A DNA stretch of 64,000 bases from Litorihabitans aurantiacus (GCF_030161595.1 NZ_BSUM01000001.1:2108001-2172000); one strand, 5' to 3'; numbered from the stretch's first letter, positions 44,935-53,291 are shown. Notes: a model not told the origin generated them from the letters alone. Program-made: numbers and translations.

Positions 44935-46404
44935 ATGAGCGATCACCCGAGCGATCACCACGGCGCTGACGGCACCGGCGACGACGACGCGGCGCGGGCG
45001 CGAGCCACCTGGGAGCGCATGCTGCGCCCGATGCTGGGCGACGAGGGCGCGCGCGAGGCCGTGGAGGCCCTGGAGTCCGCCGGTCTCGACCCCTCGCAGA
45101 TGGCGAAGGCCGCCGGGATGAGCCAGGACCCCGCCGCGATGCAGGCGATGATGGCGCAGGTCCAGCGCCTCATGACGACCCCGGCCGAGGGCGGGGTGAA
45201 CTGGACGCTGGCGCACGACGTCGCGCGCCAGACCGCGCACCAGGGCGGCGACCCGAGCGTCACGGCGGCCGACGGCGCGCGCGTCACCTCCGCGCTCAGC
45301 GTCGCCGACCTGTGGCTCGACGCCGCCACGGACCTCGCGCCCGCGGGCGGGGCTCGGTCGGCGTGGAGCCGCGCGCAGTGGGTCGAGGCGACGCTCGAGA
45401 CGTGGAAGCGCCTCACCGGCCCGGTCGCCTCCTCGGTCTCCGAGGCGCTGGCCGAGGTCCTCACCTCGGGCGAGGGGCTCATGGGTGGCCCGAGCGGCCT
45501 GGGCGGGCTGCCCGACGGCGCGCTCCCCGGTGGCATGGGGGATCCGGCGACGATGCTGCGCAGCCTCGGCAGCTCGGTGTTCGGGCTGCAGGTCGGCCAG
45601 GCCGCGGGCACGCTGGCGCGCGAGGTGTTCGGGTCCAGCGACACCGGGCTGCCGCTGCTCGAGACCCCCGGCACCGCGCTGGTGCCCCGCAACGTCGCCG
45701 ACTTCGCCGAGGGGCTGGAGGCGGAGGACGGCGAGGTGCTCGCGTTCCTCGCGGTGCGCGAGAGCGCCCACGCCCGGCTCTACGCGCGCGTGCCGTGGCT
45801 GCGGGCCCACGTCCTCGGCCTCGTGGAGGAGTACGCCCGCGGCATCACCATCGACCTCGAGCGCATGGAGGAGTCGGTGCGCAGCATCGACCCGAGCGAC
45901 CCCGACGCGCTGCGCGAGGCGCTGTCCGGCGGCGTCTTCGCCCCCTCGGTCACCCCGGAGCAGGACGGCGCGCTGCAGCGGCTCGAGACCGCGCTCGCCC
46001 TCGTGGAGGGGTGGGTCGAGGACGTCACGGCCCGCGCCGTCGCCCCGCACCTCCCGCACGGCGTGCCGCTGCGCGAGATGATGCGGCGCCGTCGGGCCGC
46101 CGGCGGACCGGCCGAGCACGTGTTCTCCACGCTGGTGGGGCTGCGGCTGCGACCGAAGCGCCTGCGCGAGGCCGCGACCCTCATGGCCACCCTCGTGTCC
46201 GAGGGCGGCGCGGAGGCCCGCGAGAGCGTCTGGGAGCACCCCGACCTCCTGCCGACCGCCGAGGACCTCGACCAGCCGACGACGTTCACGGCGCGGCGCG
46301 AACAGGCCCGCGCCGCCGACGCCGAGATGGACGCCGCGCTGGCCGACCTGCTCGACGGCGGGTCCGGCGACGGTGGGGACACGGGCGCCGACCCGAAGGA
46401 GTGA
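44935..46404 (+). CDS. DUF2342 zinc-dependent metalloprotease-like protein
   Basis: 489 residues. The helical core includes NWTLAHDVARQTAHQGGDPSVTA, FGLQVGQAAGTLAREVFGSSD and DVLAFLAVRESAHARLYARVPWL; the ESAHxRL segment corresponds to the proposed zinc site of the family. TIGR03624-type proteins are annotated as putative hydrolases or as F420-biosynthesis-associated, but no activity is proved. A Gly/Asp-rich tail ends the protein. The ATG at 44935 lies 135 bp from the protease gene's divergent start. Confidence 0.85.
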   Translation: MSDHPSDHHGADGTGDDDAARARATWERMLRPMLGDEGAREAVEALESAGLDPSQMAKAAGMSQDPAAMQAMMAQVQRLMTTPAEGGVNWTLAHDVARQTAHQGGDPSVTAADGARVTSALSVADLWLDAATDLAPAGGARSAWSRAQWVEATLETWKRLTGPVASSVSEALAEVLTSGEGLMGGPSGLGGLPDGALPGGMGDPATMLRSLGSSVFGLQVGQAAGTLAREVFGSSDTGLPLLETPGTALVPRNVADFAEGLEAEDGEVLAFLAVRESAHARLYARVPWLRAHVLGLVEEYARGITIDLERMEESVRSIDPSDPDALREALSGGVFAPSVTPEQDGALQRLETALALVEGWVEDVTARAVAPHLPHGVPLREMMRRRRAAGGPAEHVFSTLVGLRLRPKRLREAATLMATLVSEGGAEARESVWEHPDLLPTAEDLDQPTTFTARREQARAADAEMDAALADLLDGGSGDGGDTGADPKE

Positions 46405-46410
46405 CGCGGT

Positions 46411-46991
46411 TCAGGCCTCCGACTCCACACCGTGGCGGCGCGCCCAGCTGATGCCGTCGAGGAACGCGTCCGCCTCGGCGCGGCGGGGATAGCGCGAGGC
46501 GAGCGCCTGGAAGCCCGGACCGTGTCCCGGCTCCAGCAGGTGCGCGAGCTCGTGCACGAGCACGCCGTCGAGCACCCACTCCGGCACGCCCTGCAGCACG
46601 TGCGACAGGCGGATCTCCCCGTGCTCGGCGTCGCCGAGCCCCAGCGCTTGGCCATCGTCGTGACCCACGCGACCGACGTCGGCCGCGCCCGCCCGTCCAG
46701 GTGGGCCCGCGACAGGCTCTCGGCGCGCGCCACGAGATCGGCGTCGCTGGGCCGACGGCGACGCTCGCTGCGCGCGAGCCGCGCCAACATGGTCGTCACC
46801 CACTCGCGCTCCTGCGCGGCGGTGAAGTGCGCGGGGATCGCCACGACGACGCGGCCCGCCTCCCGGAACGCCGTCACCGTGCGCGTGCGCCGGCGGCTGC
46901 GGCGCACGACGACGTCGTCGGGGTCGACGACGTCGGTGGGCGCGTCAGCGGCGTCGGGATGCGTGGGGGGTCCGGGCGTTCGGTCGGGCAC
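46411..46991 (-). CDS. YgjP-like (M48/WLM-type) metallopeptidase, one apparent -1 frameshift
   Basis: 193 residues when one base is restored in the run of four C at 46639-46642 (plus strand). The first frame has RRRTRTVTAFREAGRVVVAIP and VAWVTTMAKRWG. The second continues LGDAEHGEIRLSHVLQGVP, then VLVHELAHLLEPGHGPGF, the HExxH zinc motif with a downstream third ligand, and SRYPRRAEADAFLDG. The family is the YgjP/DUF45 zinc peptidase group. It converges on the DUF2342 gene with 6 bp between the stops. The substrate is unknown. Confidence 0.85.
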
Positions 46992-47031
46992 TCCTCCAGG
47001 CTAGGCCGCGAGGGGGCGCCGACCAGCGCCG

Positions 47032-47043
47032 TCCACAGGCGGG
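47032..47043 (+). promoter_or_regulatory. TCCACAGGCGGG upstream motif, copy 2
   Basis: This is an exact second copy of the 12-base word found upstream of the FtsK/EssC-like gene. Here it is 51 bp upstream of the ThiF-like start. Its role is unknown. Confidence 0.3.
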
Positions 47044-47094
47044 CGCCGTCGGACCGGCACCGCGGCCGGTGCGTGCCACCCTCGGAGGCAGGGG

Positions 47095-48108
47095 GTGACC
47101 ATGCAGCTCATCGACGGGGTGATCGGCCTGTGGCGGCGCGAGGGCGAGGTCCAGCTGGGTGCGGACCCGCGGCTCGCCGTCGTGCTCGAGGGGTTGAGTC
47201 CGGCGCAGCAGCGCGCGCTCGACGTGCTCGGGCGGCAGCGCGTCGGGTCGACGGCGCAGCTCGCGCGCCTGGCACGGGGGTCGGTGCGCGAGACGCGTGC
47301 GCTGCTGGAGCGGTTGTGGCGGGCGCACGTGCTCGAGGAGCCGCCGCGCGGTCTCGCATCGGTGACTCGCGCCCCGACGGTGTCGCCGCTGCGCCGACTG
47401 GCACGGCGCGACGACGCCGAGCGCCGGCAGCGGCAGGCGGCGTCCGTCGCCGTCGTCGGGGGTGACGCGCTCGGGCTCGCGATCGCGCGGCTGCTGGTGC
47501 AGTCCGGCGTCGGGACGGTCGGCGTCGTCGACGACGGCCCGGTGCTCGCGGGTGACGTCGGCGTGCTCGGCTACCGCACGGGTGACGTGGACCAGCGGCG
47601 GGAGGTCGCCGCCGTCGCGCACCTGCGGCACGCGCGGGCCGACGTGCGCGTCCGGGTGCCGGACCGCCCCGACGTGGTCGTCCTGGTGGAGAACCGGGTG
47701 GCGCTGCCGCTGCGGTCGGCCGGGCTCGTGACCGGCGACGTGCCGCACCTGTCGGTGGTACGGCGCGAGCTCGACGTCGTGGTCGGACCGGCCGTGCGGC
47801 CCGGTCGGGACGCGTGCCTGCGCTGCCTCGACCTGCACCGCCGCGACGCCGACGCGTGCTGGCCGGCGATCGCGACACAGCTCGCCGTCGCGCCGCGCCC
47901 GCACCTCGAGCCCGGTGCGCTCGTGACGGCGGCCGGGGTCGCGTGCTCCACGGTCGCGGTGATGATCGACGATCCCGACGGCGACGGCGGCGGTGCGCCC
48001 TGGGCCGTCAGCGCCGAGGTGGGTGCGGGCGAGGTCGCGAGACGACGATGGGCGCCGCACCCGGAGTGCGGGTGCGGCGCCCAGGACGGCGCTCCGGCCG
48101 GGTCGTGA
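47095..48108 (+). CDS. ThiF/E1-like (TOMM leader-binding-type) protein
   Basis: 337 residues from the GTG at 47095, which has GGAGG 6 bp upstream; the ATG at 47101 is an alternative. The first 110 residues form a helix-rich domain (LSPAQQRALDVLGRQRVGSTAQLARLA). A Rossmann region follows, VAVVGGDALGLAIARLLVQSGVGTVGVVDDG, close to ThiF but with GGDALG for the usual GxGGLG, and without a clear catalytic Arg/Asp set. ACLRCLDLHRRDADACW and the C-terminal CGCG supply cysteines for a structural zinc. It resembles E1-like adenylyltransferases and the leader-binding partner proteins of RiPP pathways. No peptide precursor or cyclodehydratase lies nearby. It stands upstream of whiB7, convergent. Confidence 0.7.
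   Translation: MTMQLIDGVIGLWRREGEVQLGADPRLAVVLEGLSPAQQRALDVLGRQRVGSTAQLARLARGSVRETRALLERLWRAHVLEEPPRGLASVTRAPTVSPLRRLARRDDAERRQRQAASVAVVGGDALGLAIARLLVQSGVGTVGVVDDGPVLAGDVGVLGYRTGDVDQRREVAAVAHLRHARADVRVRVPDRPDVVVLVENRVALPLRSAGLVTGDVPHLSVVRRELDVVVGPAVRPGRDACLRCLDLHRRDADACWPAIATQLAVAPRPHLEPGALVTAAGVACSTVAVMIDDPDGDGGGAPWAVSAEVGAGEVARRRWAPHPECGCGAQDGAPAGS
48050..48082. terminator. Hairpin inside the ThiF-like 3' end, possible bidirectional terminator
   Basis: A perfect 14-bp inverted repeat (48050-48063 and 48069-48082) with a 5-base loop. It ends 26 bp before the ThiF-like stop and 48 bp beyond the convergent whiB7 stop (48131). It may end whiB7 transcripts. Confidence 0.5.
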
Positions 48109-48130
48109 GACCCGGGGACGGGAGCGGAGG

Positions 48131-48463
48131 TCAGGCGGCGACCTTGCGCGGGCGGCCGCGTCCGCGCTTGCGTGCGACGACGACGCCCTCGACGAAGACC
48201 TCGCCGCCCCACACGCCCCACGGCTCGCGACGCTCGAGGGCGCCGTCGAGGCACGCGGCGCGCAGCGGGCAGTCGGCGCACATGGACTTGGCGCGCTCGA
48301 CGTCGGCACCGCCCTCCGCGAACCAGAGGTCCATGGTGGTGGCGACCTGGCAGGGCAGGGTGACGTCGACCGGGTCGAGGGCGTTCACGTCCGGGTGGGA
48401 CGGGGAGGGCGTGCCGACCGCTGTGCTGGTCAGGTTGGTCAGGTCGGACAGGGTGAGAGACAT
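48131..48463 (-). CDS. whiB7: WhiB7-like transcriptional activator
   Basis: 110 residues. Cluster cysteines are Cys38, Cys62, Cys65 and Cys71. The turn EPWGVWGGE (80-88) and the C-terminal AT-hook RGRPRK (102-107) are diagnostic of WhiB7. WhiB7 binds the sigma factor and AT-rich DNA next to the -35 box and turns on intrinsic antibiotic-resistance genes. The ATG at 48463 is downstream of a long leader with a 32-codon upstream ORF, as in mycobacteria, so expression is likely attenuated until translation is inhibited. The uvrD2 gene follows on the same strand upstream, in the conserved uvrD2-whiB7 order. Confidence 0.95.
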   Translation of the reverse strand: MSLTLSDLTNLTSTAVGTPSPSHPDVNALDPVDVTLPCQVATTMDLWFAEGGADVERAKSMCADCPLRAACLDGALERREPWGVWGGEVFVEGVVVARKRGRGRPRKVAA

Positions 48464-48788
48464 GAGGTGACCCCGGAGGTTCTGTGGTGCGTGTTCGGTG
48501 GTCGGCCGTGAGGCCGAGGGAGCGTCGGTGGTGCTACGAGGCTCCGGTTGCCCGGTGGGACGGTGCCCGATCTGGGCTGTGCCCGGTCAGGGCAGGGCTG
48601 CGCTGCTGCCGCCGCTCAGGCGGTGTGGGCGGAGCCGCCGAGGACAGGTGTCTTCCGGACGCGGAACGCGGCGATCGACGCGTGGAACGCGGACGTCATG
48701 ATCAGGTTGGACATCGGGGAAGACACCTCCTTCGGTTGCGGCCCCTCGTGCTGGCTAGGCAGGGCAGTGGTGAACACGAACGAGGACG
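48464..48788 (-). promoter_or_regulatory. whiB7 5' leader (attenuator-like)
   Basis: The leader is about 320 bases. It contains a 32-codon upstream ORF (48616-48714) and an 11-bp inverted repeat (48718-48728 with 48646-48656) that pairs the ORF's Shine-Dalgarno end and spacer with its own coding sequence. A further small hairpin (TCGGCC-TCAC-GGCCGA) lies near 48503-48518, closer to the whiB7 start. The layout matches translation-dependent control of whiB7 as known in mycobacteria. The exact switch is inferred. Confidence 0.65.
48616..48714 (-). CDS. whiB7 upstream leader peptide
   Basis: ATG at 48714 with a near-consensus AAGGAGG (48726-48732) 11 bases upstream. It encodes 32 residues beginning MSNLIMTSAFHASIAAFRVR, ending in GSAHTA and stopping at TGA 48616-48618. 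The peptide is too short for most gene finders. Ribosome stalling within it would free the downstream hairpin partner. Confidence 0.65.
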   Translation of the reverse strand: MSNLIMTSAFHASIAAFRVRKTPVLGGSAHTA

Positions 48789-48828
48789 ACACTAGCGGGG
48801 CCCCGCCGGAGCGGCCAAGCGAATTACC
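48789..48828 (-). promoter_or_regulatory. whiB7 promoter
   Basis: On the minus strand a -10-like TAGTGT (complement of 48789-48794) lies 18 bp after TTGGCC (complement of 48813-48818). A short AT-rich patch (48821-48826) sits immediately upstream, as at WhiB7-activated promoters, so autoactivation is likely. Confidence 0.5.
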
Positions 48829-48861
48829 GAACTTCTTCTCAGCGCGGTGTCGACGGCGATC

Positions 48862-50940
48862 TCAGGCTCCGCCGTCGAGCGCCTCCCTGGGCCTCTCACC
48901 TGCGACGATGGCCAGCACAGCGCCGCCGTGCGCCTCGATCTTCGCCGCCCCGACGCCCCGCAGGAGCGCCAGCTGACGCAGGGTCCTGGGCTTCGCCGTC
49001 GCGATCGCCACGAGCGTCGTGTCGTGCAGGATCGTGTAGGCGGGCTTGCTCGTGGCGCGCGCGAGGTCGGCGCGCCACGCGGTGAGGGCGGCGAACACCT
49101 CGGGATCGGCCTCGCCGGTCGCGAGGGCGTCCGCGTTGGCCTGCGCCCGCGCTCGCCGCCTGGCCCGCTCCGGGACGCCGCGCACGCCGTCGCCGGGCCA
49201 GATCCCGTCGAGGAAGCGGGAGGCCTTGCGGCTCGCACGGCCGCCGGGGGTGCGCGAGCGGGCGTAGGAGAGCACGAGGTGCTCGCGGGCGCGGGTCACC
49301 CCGACGTAGAGCAGGCGCCGCTCCTCGTCCACCGCCTCGGGCGTCTCCGCGAACGAGATGGGCAGCAGCCCCTCGCAGACGCCGGCGAGGAACACCGCGT
49401 CCCACTCCAGACCCTTGGCGGCGTGCAGGGACGCGAGCGTCACGCCGTCGAGCGCGGGCGCGTGCTGCTCGGCCGCGCGCTCGAGCAGCTCGGTCACGAA
49501 CGCCTCGAGGCCGGCGCCGCGCTGCGCGAACAGGTCGTCGGCGAGCTTGACCAGCGCGTCGAGGGATTCCCAGCGCTCCCGCACGGCGCCGCGGGCGGCG
49601 GGCGGCTGCGCCTCCCAGCCGCTGCCGGCCAGCACGTCGCGCACGATCTGCGGGAGCTCGTCGTCGGGGTCGACGGCGCGCGCCGCCCCGCGCAGCAGCG
49701 CGATCGCCTCGCGCACCTCGCGCCGCGCGAAGAACCGTTCGCCGCCGCGCACGAGGTAGCCGATCCCGGCGCTCGCGAGCGCCTGCTCGAACGCCTCGCC
49801 CTGGGCGTTGGTGCGGTAGAGGATCGCGATCTCGCGCGCCGCCACGCCGCGCCGGATCAGGTCCCCGATGCGGGCGGCGACACCGCGGGCCTCGTCCTCG
49901 TCGTCGTCGAACGCCTCGAACGCGACCCCCGGCCCGTTCGGACGCTGGGCGACGAGCGTGACGGCGGCGTCGGAGCGGGCGCGGCCGGCGCGCGCCAGGA
50001 CGTCGTTGGCGAGCTGGACGACCTGGGGCGTGGAGCGGTAGTCGCGTACGAGGCGGACCACGCGGGCGCCGGGGTGCGTGCGGCCGAACTCCGTCAGGTG
50101 GCGCGGCGAGGCGCCCGTGAAGGAGTAGATGGTCTGGGAGACGTCGCCGACGACGCAGAGGTCGTGCCGCTCGCCCAGCCACAGCGCGAGCAGCCGCTGC
50201 TGCAGCGGCGAGACGTCCTGGTACTCGTCGACCACGAAGTGGCGGTACTGCTGGCGCACGGTGCGCGCGATGTCCTCACGCTCGGCGAGCACGCCCACGG
50301 TCAGGAGCAGGACGTCCTCGAAGTCGATGACGCCGCGCTCGGTCTTGGCGTCCTCGTAGACCGACAGGAGGCGGGCCACGGTGGTCAGGTCGTGACCGGC
50401 GGCGCCGGGACGGCCCGCGTCCGCGGCGGCACGCACGTAGTCGTCCGGCGTGACGAGCGAGACCTTGGCCCACTCGATCTCGGCCGCGAGGTCGCGGATC
50501 GCGAGGCGGTCGGCCCCGAGGCCGAGGCGCCCGGAGGCCTCGGCGACGAGCGAGGCCTTGTGCTCGGCGATGCGCGGCAGCCCGCCGCCGACGACCTGCG
50601 GCCAGAAGTAGGACAGCTGGCGCAGCGCGGCGGCGTGGAAGGTGCGGGCCTGGACCCCGCCGACGCCGAGGTCGCGCAGCCGGGTGCGCATCTCCGCCGC
50701 CGCACGCGCGGTGAAGGTGACGGCCAGGACGTTGGTGGGCGCGAACGCCCCGGTCGCGACGCCGTGCGCGATCCGGTAGGTGATCGCGCGGGTCTTGCCG
50801 GTTCCGGCTCCGGCCAGGACGCACAGCGGGCCGGAGAGGTGCTCGGCGACGGCGCGCTGGTCGTCGTCGAGCGCGGCCAGCAGGCGAGCGGGCTCGGCGG
50901 GGGCGCTCGGGGCGCGCGTGGCGGAGGACTTCTCGGACAT
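48862..50940 (-). CDS. uvrD2: ATP-dependent DNA helicase UvrD2 (SF1 with HRDC domain)
   Basis: 692 residues from the ATG at 50940. SF1A motifs appear in order: DDDQRAVAEH (Q motif), AGAGTGKTRAITYR (Walker A), TFTARAAAEM, HFVVDEYQDVSPLQQRLL (Walker B), GDVSQTIYSFTGA and VGVTRAREHLVLSYAR. The C-terminal 80 residues, with FAALTAWRADLARATSKPAYTILHDTTL and LLRGVGAAKIEAHG, form an HRDC domain. This combination defines UvrD2, a 3'-5' DNA translocase with roles in repair. The gene stands upstream of whiB7 on the same strand, about 400 bp away. Confidence 0.95.
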   Translation of the reverse strand: MSEKSSATRAPSAPAEPARLLAALDDDQRAVAEHLSGPLCVLAGAGTGKTRAITYRIAHGVATGAFAPTNVLAVTFTARAAAEMRTRLRDLGVGGVQARTFHAAALRQLSYFWPQVVGGGLPRIAEHKASLVAEASGRLGLGADRLAIRDLAAEIEWAKVSLVTPDDYVRAAADAGRPGAAGHDLTTVARLLSVYEDAKTERGVIDFEDVLLLTVGVLAEREDIARTVRQQYRHFVVDEYQDVSPLQQRLLALWLGERHDLCVVGDVSQTIYSFTGASPRHLTEFGRTHPGARVVRLVRDYRSTPQVVQLANDVLARAGRARSDAAVTLVAQRPNGPGVAFEAFDDDEDEARGVAARIGDLIRRGVAAREIAILYRTNAQGEAFEQALASAGIGYLVRGGERFFARREVREAIALLRGAARAVDPDDELPQIVRDVLAGSGWEAQPPAARGAVRERWESLDALVKLADDLFAQRGAGLEAFVTELLERAAEQHAPALDGVTLASLHAAKGLEWDAVFLAGVCEGLLPISFAETPEAVDEERRLLYVGVTRAREHLVLSYARSRTPGGRASRKASRFLDGIWPGDGVRGVPERARRRARAQANADALATGEADPEVFAALTAWRADLARATSKPAYTILHDTTLVAIATAKPRTLRQLALLRGVGAAKIEAHGGAVLAIVAGERPREALDGGA

Positions 50941-51075
50941 CGGGGCCAGTCTCCCAGGAGGGACCGACAGCGGCCGCCCGCGCCGTCGCCAGCCGCGCTC
51001 GGTGCACGTTCGCCGACCTCCGACCTGCACCGGGCCCGTCACGCGGGCGCATTCCGTTCGCGAGGGGGCCCGCTC

Positions 51076-51786
51076 TCACCGCGCTCCGGTCGAGGTCGTG
51101 GACTCGAGGGCTGCCGGGACCCTCGCGTCGAGCAGTCGGTAGACGAGCGCGATCACCAGCGCGAGCACGAGCACCAGGAGGGCGTTCGCGAGCGCCCGCC
51201 CGAGGCCGATCTCCGTCACGTCGAGGAAGGTGTAGGGGTACCAACCAGTGGCCGGCCCCTGGACGAAGATGTAGACCAACCAGGCGATGGGCAGGATGAA
51301 GGCACCTGCGATCTTCGACCACTGGAAGCCGAGGCGCGGCCCCAGGACCAACCAGCCCACCACCGTCGCCCACGGCGCGACGTAGTGGAATCCGACGGTC
51401 GCCACCAGCGCCGCTCCGGTGAAGCTCAGCTGGGGAGCGAGGACCACGGCGAAGACGAGGCCGGTGATCGTGATGGCCAGCAGCGCGTTGATCCTGGCGA
51501 CGTCCCACCACCACCCGCGGCGGACCGGGTCCAGGATCAGGAGGACGCAGACGACCAGCACGACGACGTTGCTCTCCACGGTGAAGAAGCTGAACAGCCG
51601 CCACAGTCGCACGAGGATGCTCGCGGTGCCGCCGTCCTCTCCCGAGTTGGCGTCCACACCCCCGGAGAAGATCAGCCAGAGCTGGATGGCGAGGGAGCCT
51701 GCGACCACCGCTGCAACGACTGCGTGCCAGACCCGACTGAGGGAGAGCCACCGGCGCTGTCGTTCGCTTTCCACGAGCGACAGCAT
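51076..51786 (-). CDS. Pr6Pr-family six-helix membrane protein
   Basis: 236 residues. About six membrane helices are visible: VWHAVVAAVVAGSLAIQLWLI, the FFTVESNVVVLVVCVLLIL segment, INALLAITITGLVFAVVLAP, LVATVGFHYVAPWATVVGWLVL and FILPIAWLVYIFVQGP, then a final helix. Conserved residues sit in FTVESNVVV, HYVAPW and YPYTFLDV. This matches the Pr6Pr family of bacterial membrane proteins, whose role is unknown. The ATG at 51786 is the likely start; an upstream ATG at 51825 is in frame but gives a basic extension. It sits between uvrD2 and the mycoredoxin gene. Confidence 0.8.
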   Translation of the reverse strand: MLSLVESERQRRWLSLSRVWHAVVAAVVAGSLAIQLWLIFSGGVDANSGEDGGTASILVRLWRLFSFFTVESNVVVLVVCVLLILDPVRRGWWWDVARINALLAITITGLVFAVVLAPQLSFTGAALVATVGFHYVAPWATVVGWLVLGPRLGFQWSKIAGAFILPIAWLVYIFVQGPATGWYPYTFLDVTEIGLGRALANALLVLVLALVIALVYRLLDARVPAALESTTSTGAR

Positions 51787-51943
51787 GCTCCGGACGCGGG
51801 CACCTGCGCCAGTGTGACGATGCACCCGTCGATGCGTTCTCGCCGGAGGTCGGCCGACGGAATACCGCCGCCGTCCCCACGGTTCTCCGAATCAGGGCAC
51901 CTGCGCCACCGCGGCGTCCCACCACCATCAGGAAGGCACTCCC

Positions 51944-52207
51944 GTGAGCACCACCCTCCCCGAGTCCGGCACCATCACGATGTACTCGACCACCTGGTGC
52001 GGGTACTGCCGCCGGCTGAAGACGCAGCTCGACTCGGCGGGGATCGGCTACACCGAGGTCAACATCGAGACCGACCCGGAGGCGGCCGCGTTCGTCGAGA
52101 ACGTCAACGGCGGCAACCAGACCGTGCCGACCGTGCTCTTCCCCGACGGTTCCGCGAGCACCAACCCCTCGCTCGCCGACGTGAAGCGGCAGCTCGCCGG
52201 GGCCTAA
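51944..52207 (+). CDS. Mycoredoxin/glutaredoxin-like protein
   Basis: 87 residues from the GTG at 51944. ITMYSTTWCGYCRRLKTQL contains the CxxC redox pair (Cys-Gly-Tyr-Cys). TVPTVLF has the cis-proline and TNPSLADVKRQL the C-terminal helix. It is the Mrx1 type that reduces mycothiol mixed disulfides. In mycobacteria mycoredoxin lies next to uvrD2, and the same order is kept here with one extra gene between them. It converges on nudC. Confidence 0.92.
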   Translation: MSTTLPESGTITMYSTTWCGYCRRLKTQLDSAGIGYTEVNIETDPEAAAFVENVNGGNQTVPTVLFPDGSASTNPSLADVKRQLAGA

Positions 52208-52218
52208 CAGTGCCGACG

Positions 52219-52260
52219 CGGCGCGCTGTCGGGCGGACCGATCAGCCGGGCAGCGCGCCG
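52219..52260. terminator. Possible terminator between mycoredoxin and nudC
   Basis: A 10-bp perfect inverted repeat (52219-52228 and 52251-52260) encloses a 22-base loop and overlaps the nudC 3' end. It could end both convergent genes. Confidence 0.4.
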
Positions 52261-53210
52261 CCGTACCAGGACTCGATGATCACCCGGGCGATCGAGGTGC
52301 GCGAGGGCAGCACCACCTCGCCCGACCCGACGATCCGCGCCAGCGCCTCGCGCGTGTAGAAGTCGGCGTCGAGGATCTCCACGCCGTCGGGCCGGGGGTG
52401 CGCCGATCCGCCCGGGTGCGCCTCGCCGTCGAGGTAGCCGTGGAACGCCACCATGAGCGAGCCCGGGAACGGCCAGGGCTGCGCGCCGAGGTAGTCCACG
52501 TGCCCGACGGCGAGCCCCACCTCCTCCGCCACCTCACGGCGCACGGCCTGCTCCAGGCCCTCACCTGCCTCGACGAATCCGGCCAGCACCGAGCGCCGCC
52601 GCTGCGGCCACGCGGCGGAGCGCGCGAGCAGGAGCCGGTCGGCGCCGTCGCGGACCGACATGATCACCGCGGGGTCGGTCCGCGGGTAGTGCGTGGAGCC
52701 GTCCCTCTCGCAGCGGGCCGCCCAGCCCGCCTCGACCAGCACGGTCGAGGCTCCGCAGCGTGGGCAGTGCCGGTGCCCGCGCCGCCAGCTCGCGAGCGCG
52801 ACGGCGGCCGTTGCGAGCCCCGCCTCGGCGTCGGACAGCAGGTGGCCGACGTCGCGCAGCGACGCCCACCCGGGGGTGGTGCTCCCGCGCTCGAACCTGG
52901 GCGCGGGCTCGGGTGCGTGCGCGAGGTAGGCGCGCTCGCCGTCGTGACCCAGGTAGAACCAGGACCCCGGCCCGGCGACGGCGTCGGGCGCGCGCAGGTC
53001 GAGGGACGTGCCGTCACCCACCCGCACGTGACCGCTCGCGACCACGACGACCGCGGTCGAGGAGTCGGCGCGCAGCCGCTCGATCAGCCCCTCCTCGCGG
53101 CGCCTGTCGGCGTCGCGGTCGATCGCCGATCTCCCCAGGGGCAGCGCGACGCCGTCGCTCGTCACGGCAGGGGTGTCGGGCGCGCCGGCGGCGGGCGGGA
53201 GGGTGGTCAC
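52242..53210 (-). CDS. nudC: NADH pyrophosphatase (NudC-type Nudix hydrolase)
   Basis: 322 residues from the GTG at 53210. The zinc ribbon is HCPRCG...ARCERDGSTHYPRTDPAVI; the fourth zinc Cys of the E. coli type is replaced by Asp (CERD). The Nudix box is GFVEAGEGLEQAVRREVAEEVGL. LGAQPWPFPGSLM matches the SQPWPFPxS NADH-specificity motif of NudC. It cleaves NADH to NMNH and AMP and may decap NAD-capped RNA. It is divergent from the phosphotransferase gene, with 81 bp between starts. Confidence 0.93.
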   Translation of the reverse strand: MTTLPPAAGAPDTPAVTSDGVALPLGRSAIDRDADRRREEGLIERLRADSSTAVVVVASGHVRVGDGTSLDLRAPDAVAGPGSWFYLGHDGERAYLAHAPEPAPRFERGSTTPGWASLRDVGHLLSDAEAGLATAAVALASWRRGHRHCPRCGASTVLVEAGWAARCERDGSTHYPRTDPAVIMSVRDGADRLLLARSAAWPQRRRSVLAGFVEAGEGLEQAVRREVAEEVGLAVGHVDYLGAQPWPFPGSLMVAFHGYLDGEAHPGGSAHPRPDGVEILDADFYTREALARIVGSGEVVLPSRTSIARVIIESWYGGALPG

Positions 53211-53291
53211 CCGGTCACGCTACGTGCTCGTCGGCGCGATCCGCGGCGCGGGCTCCCCACGCCCCGCACCCGCCGCGGCTACCGTGGCGTC

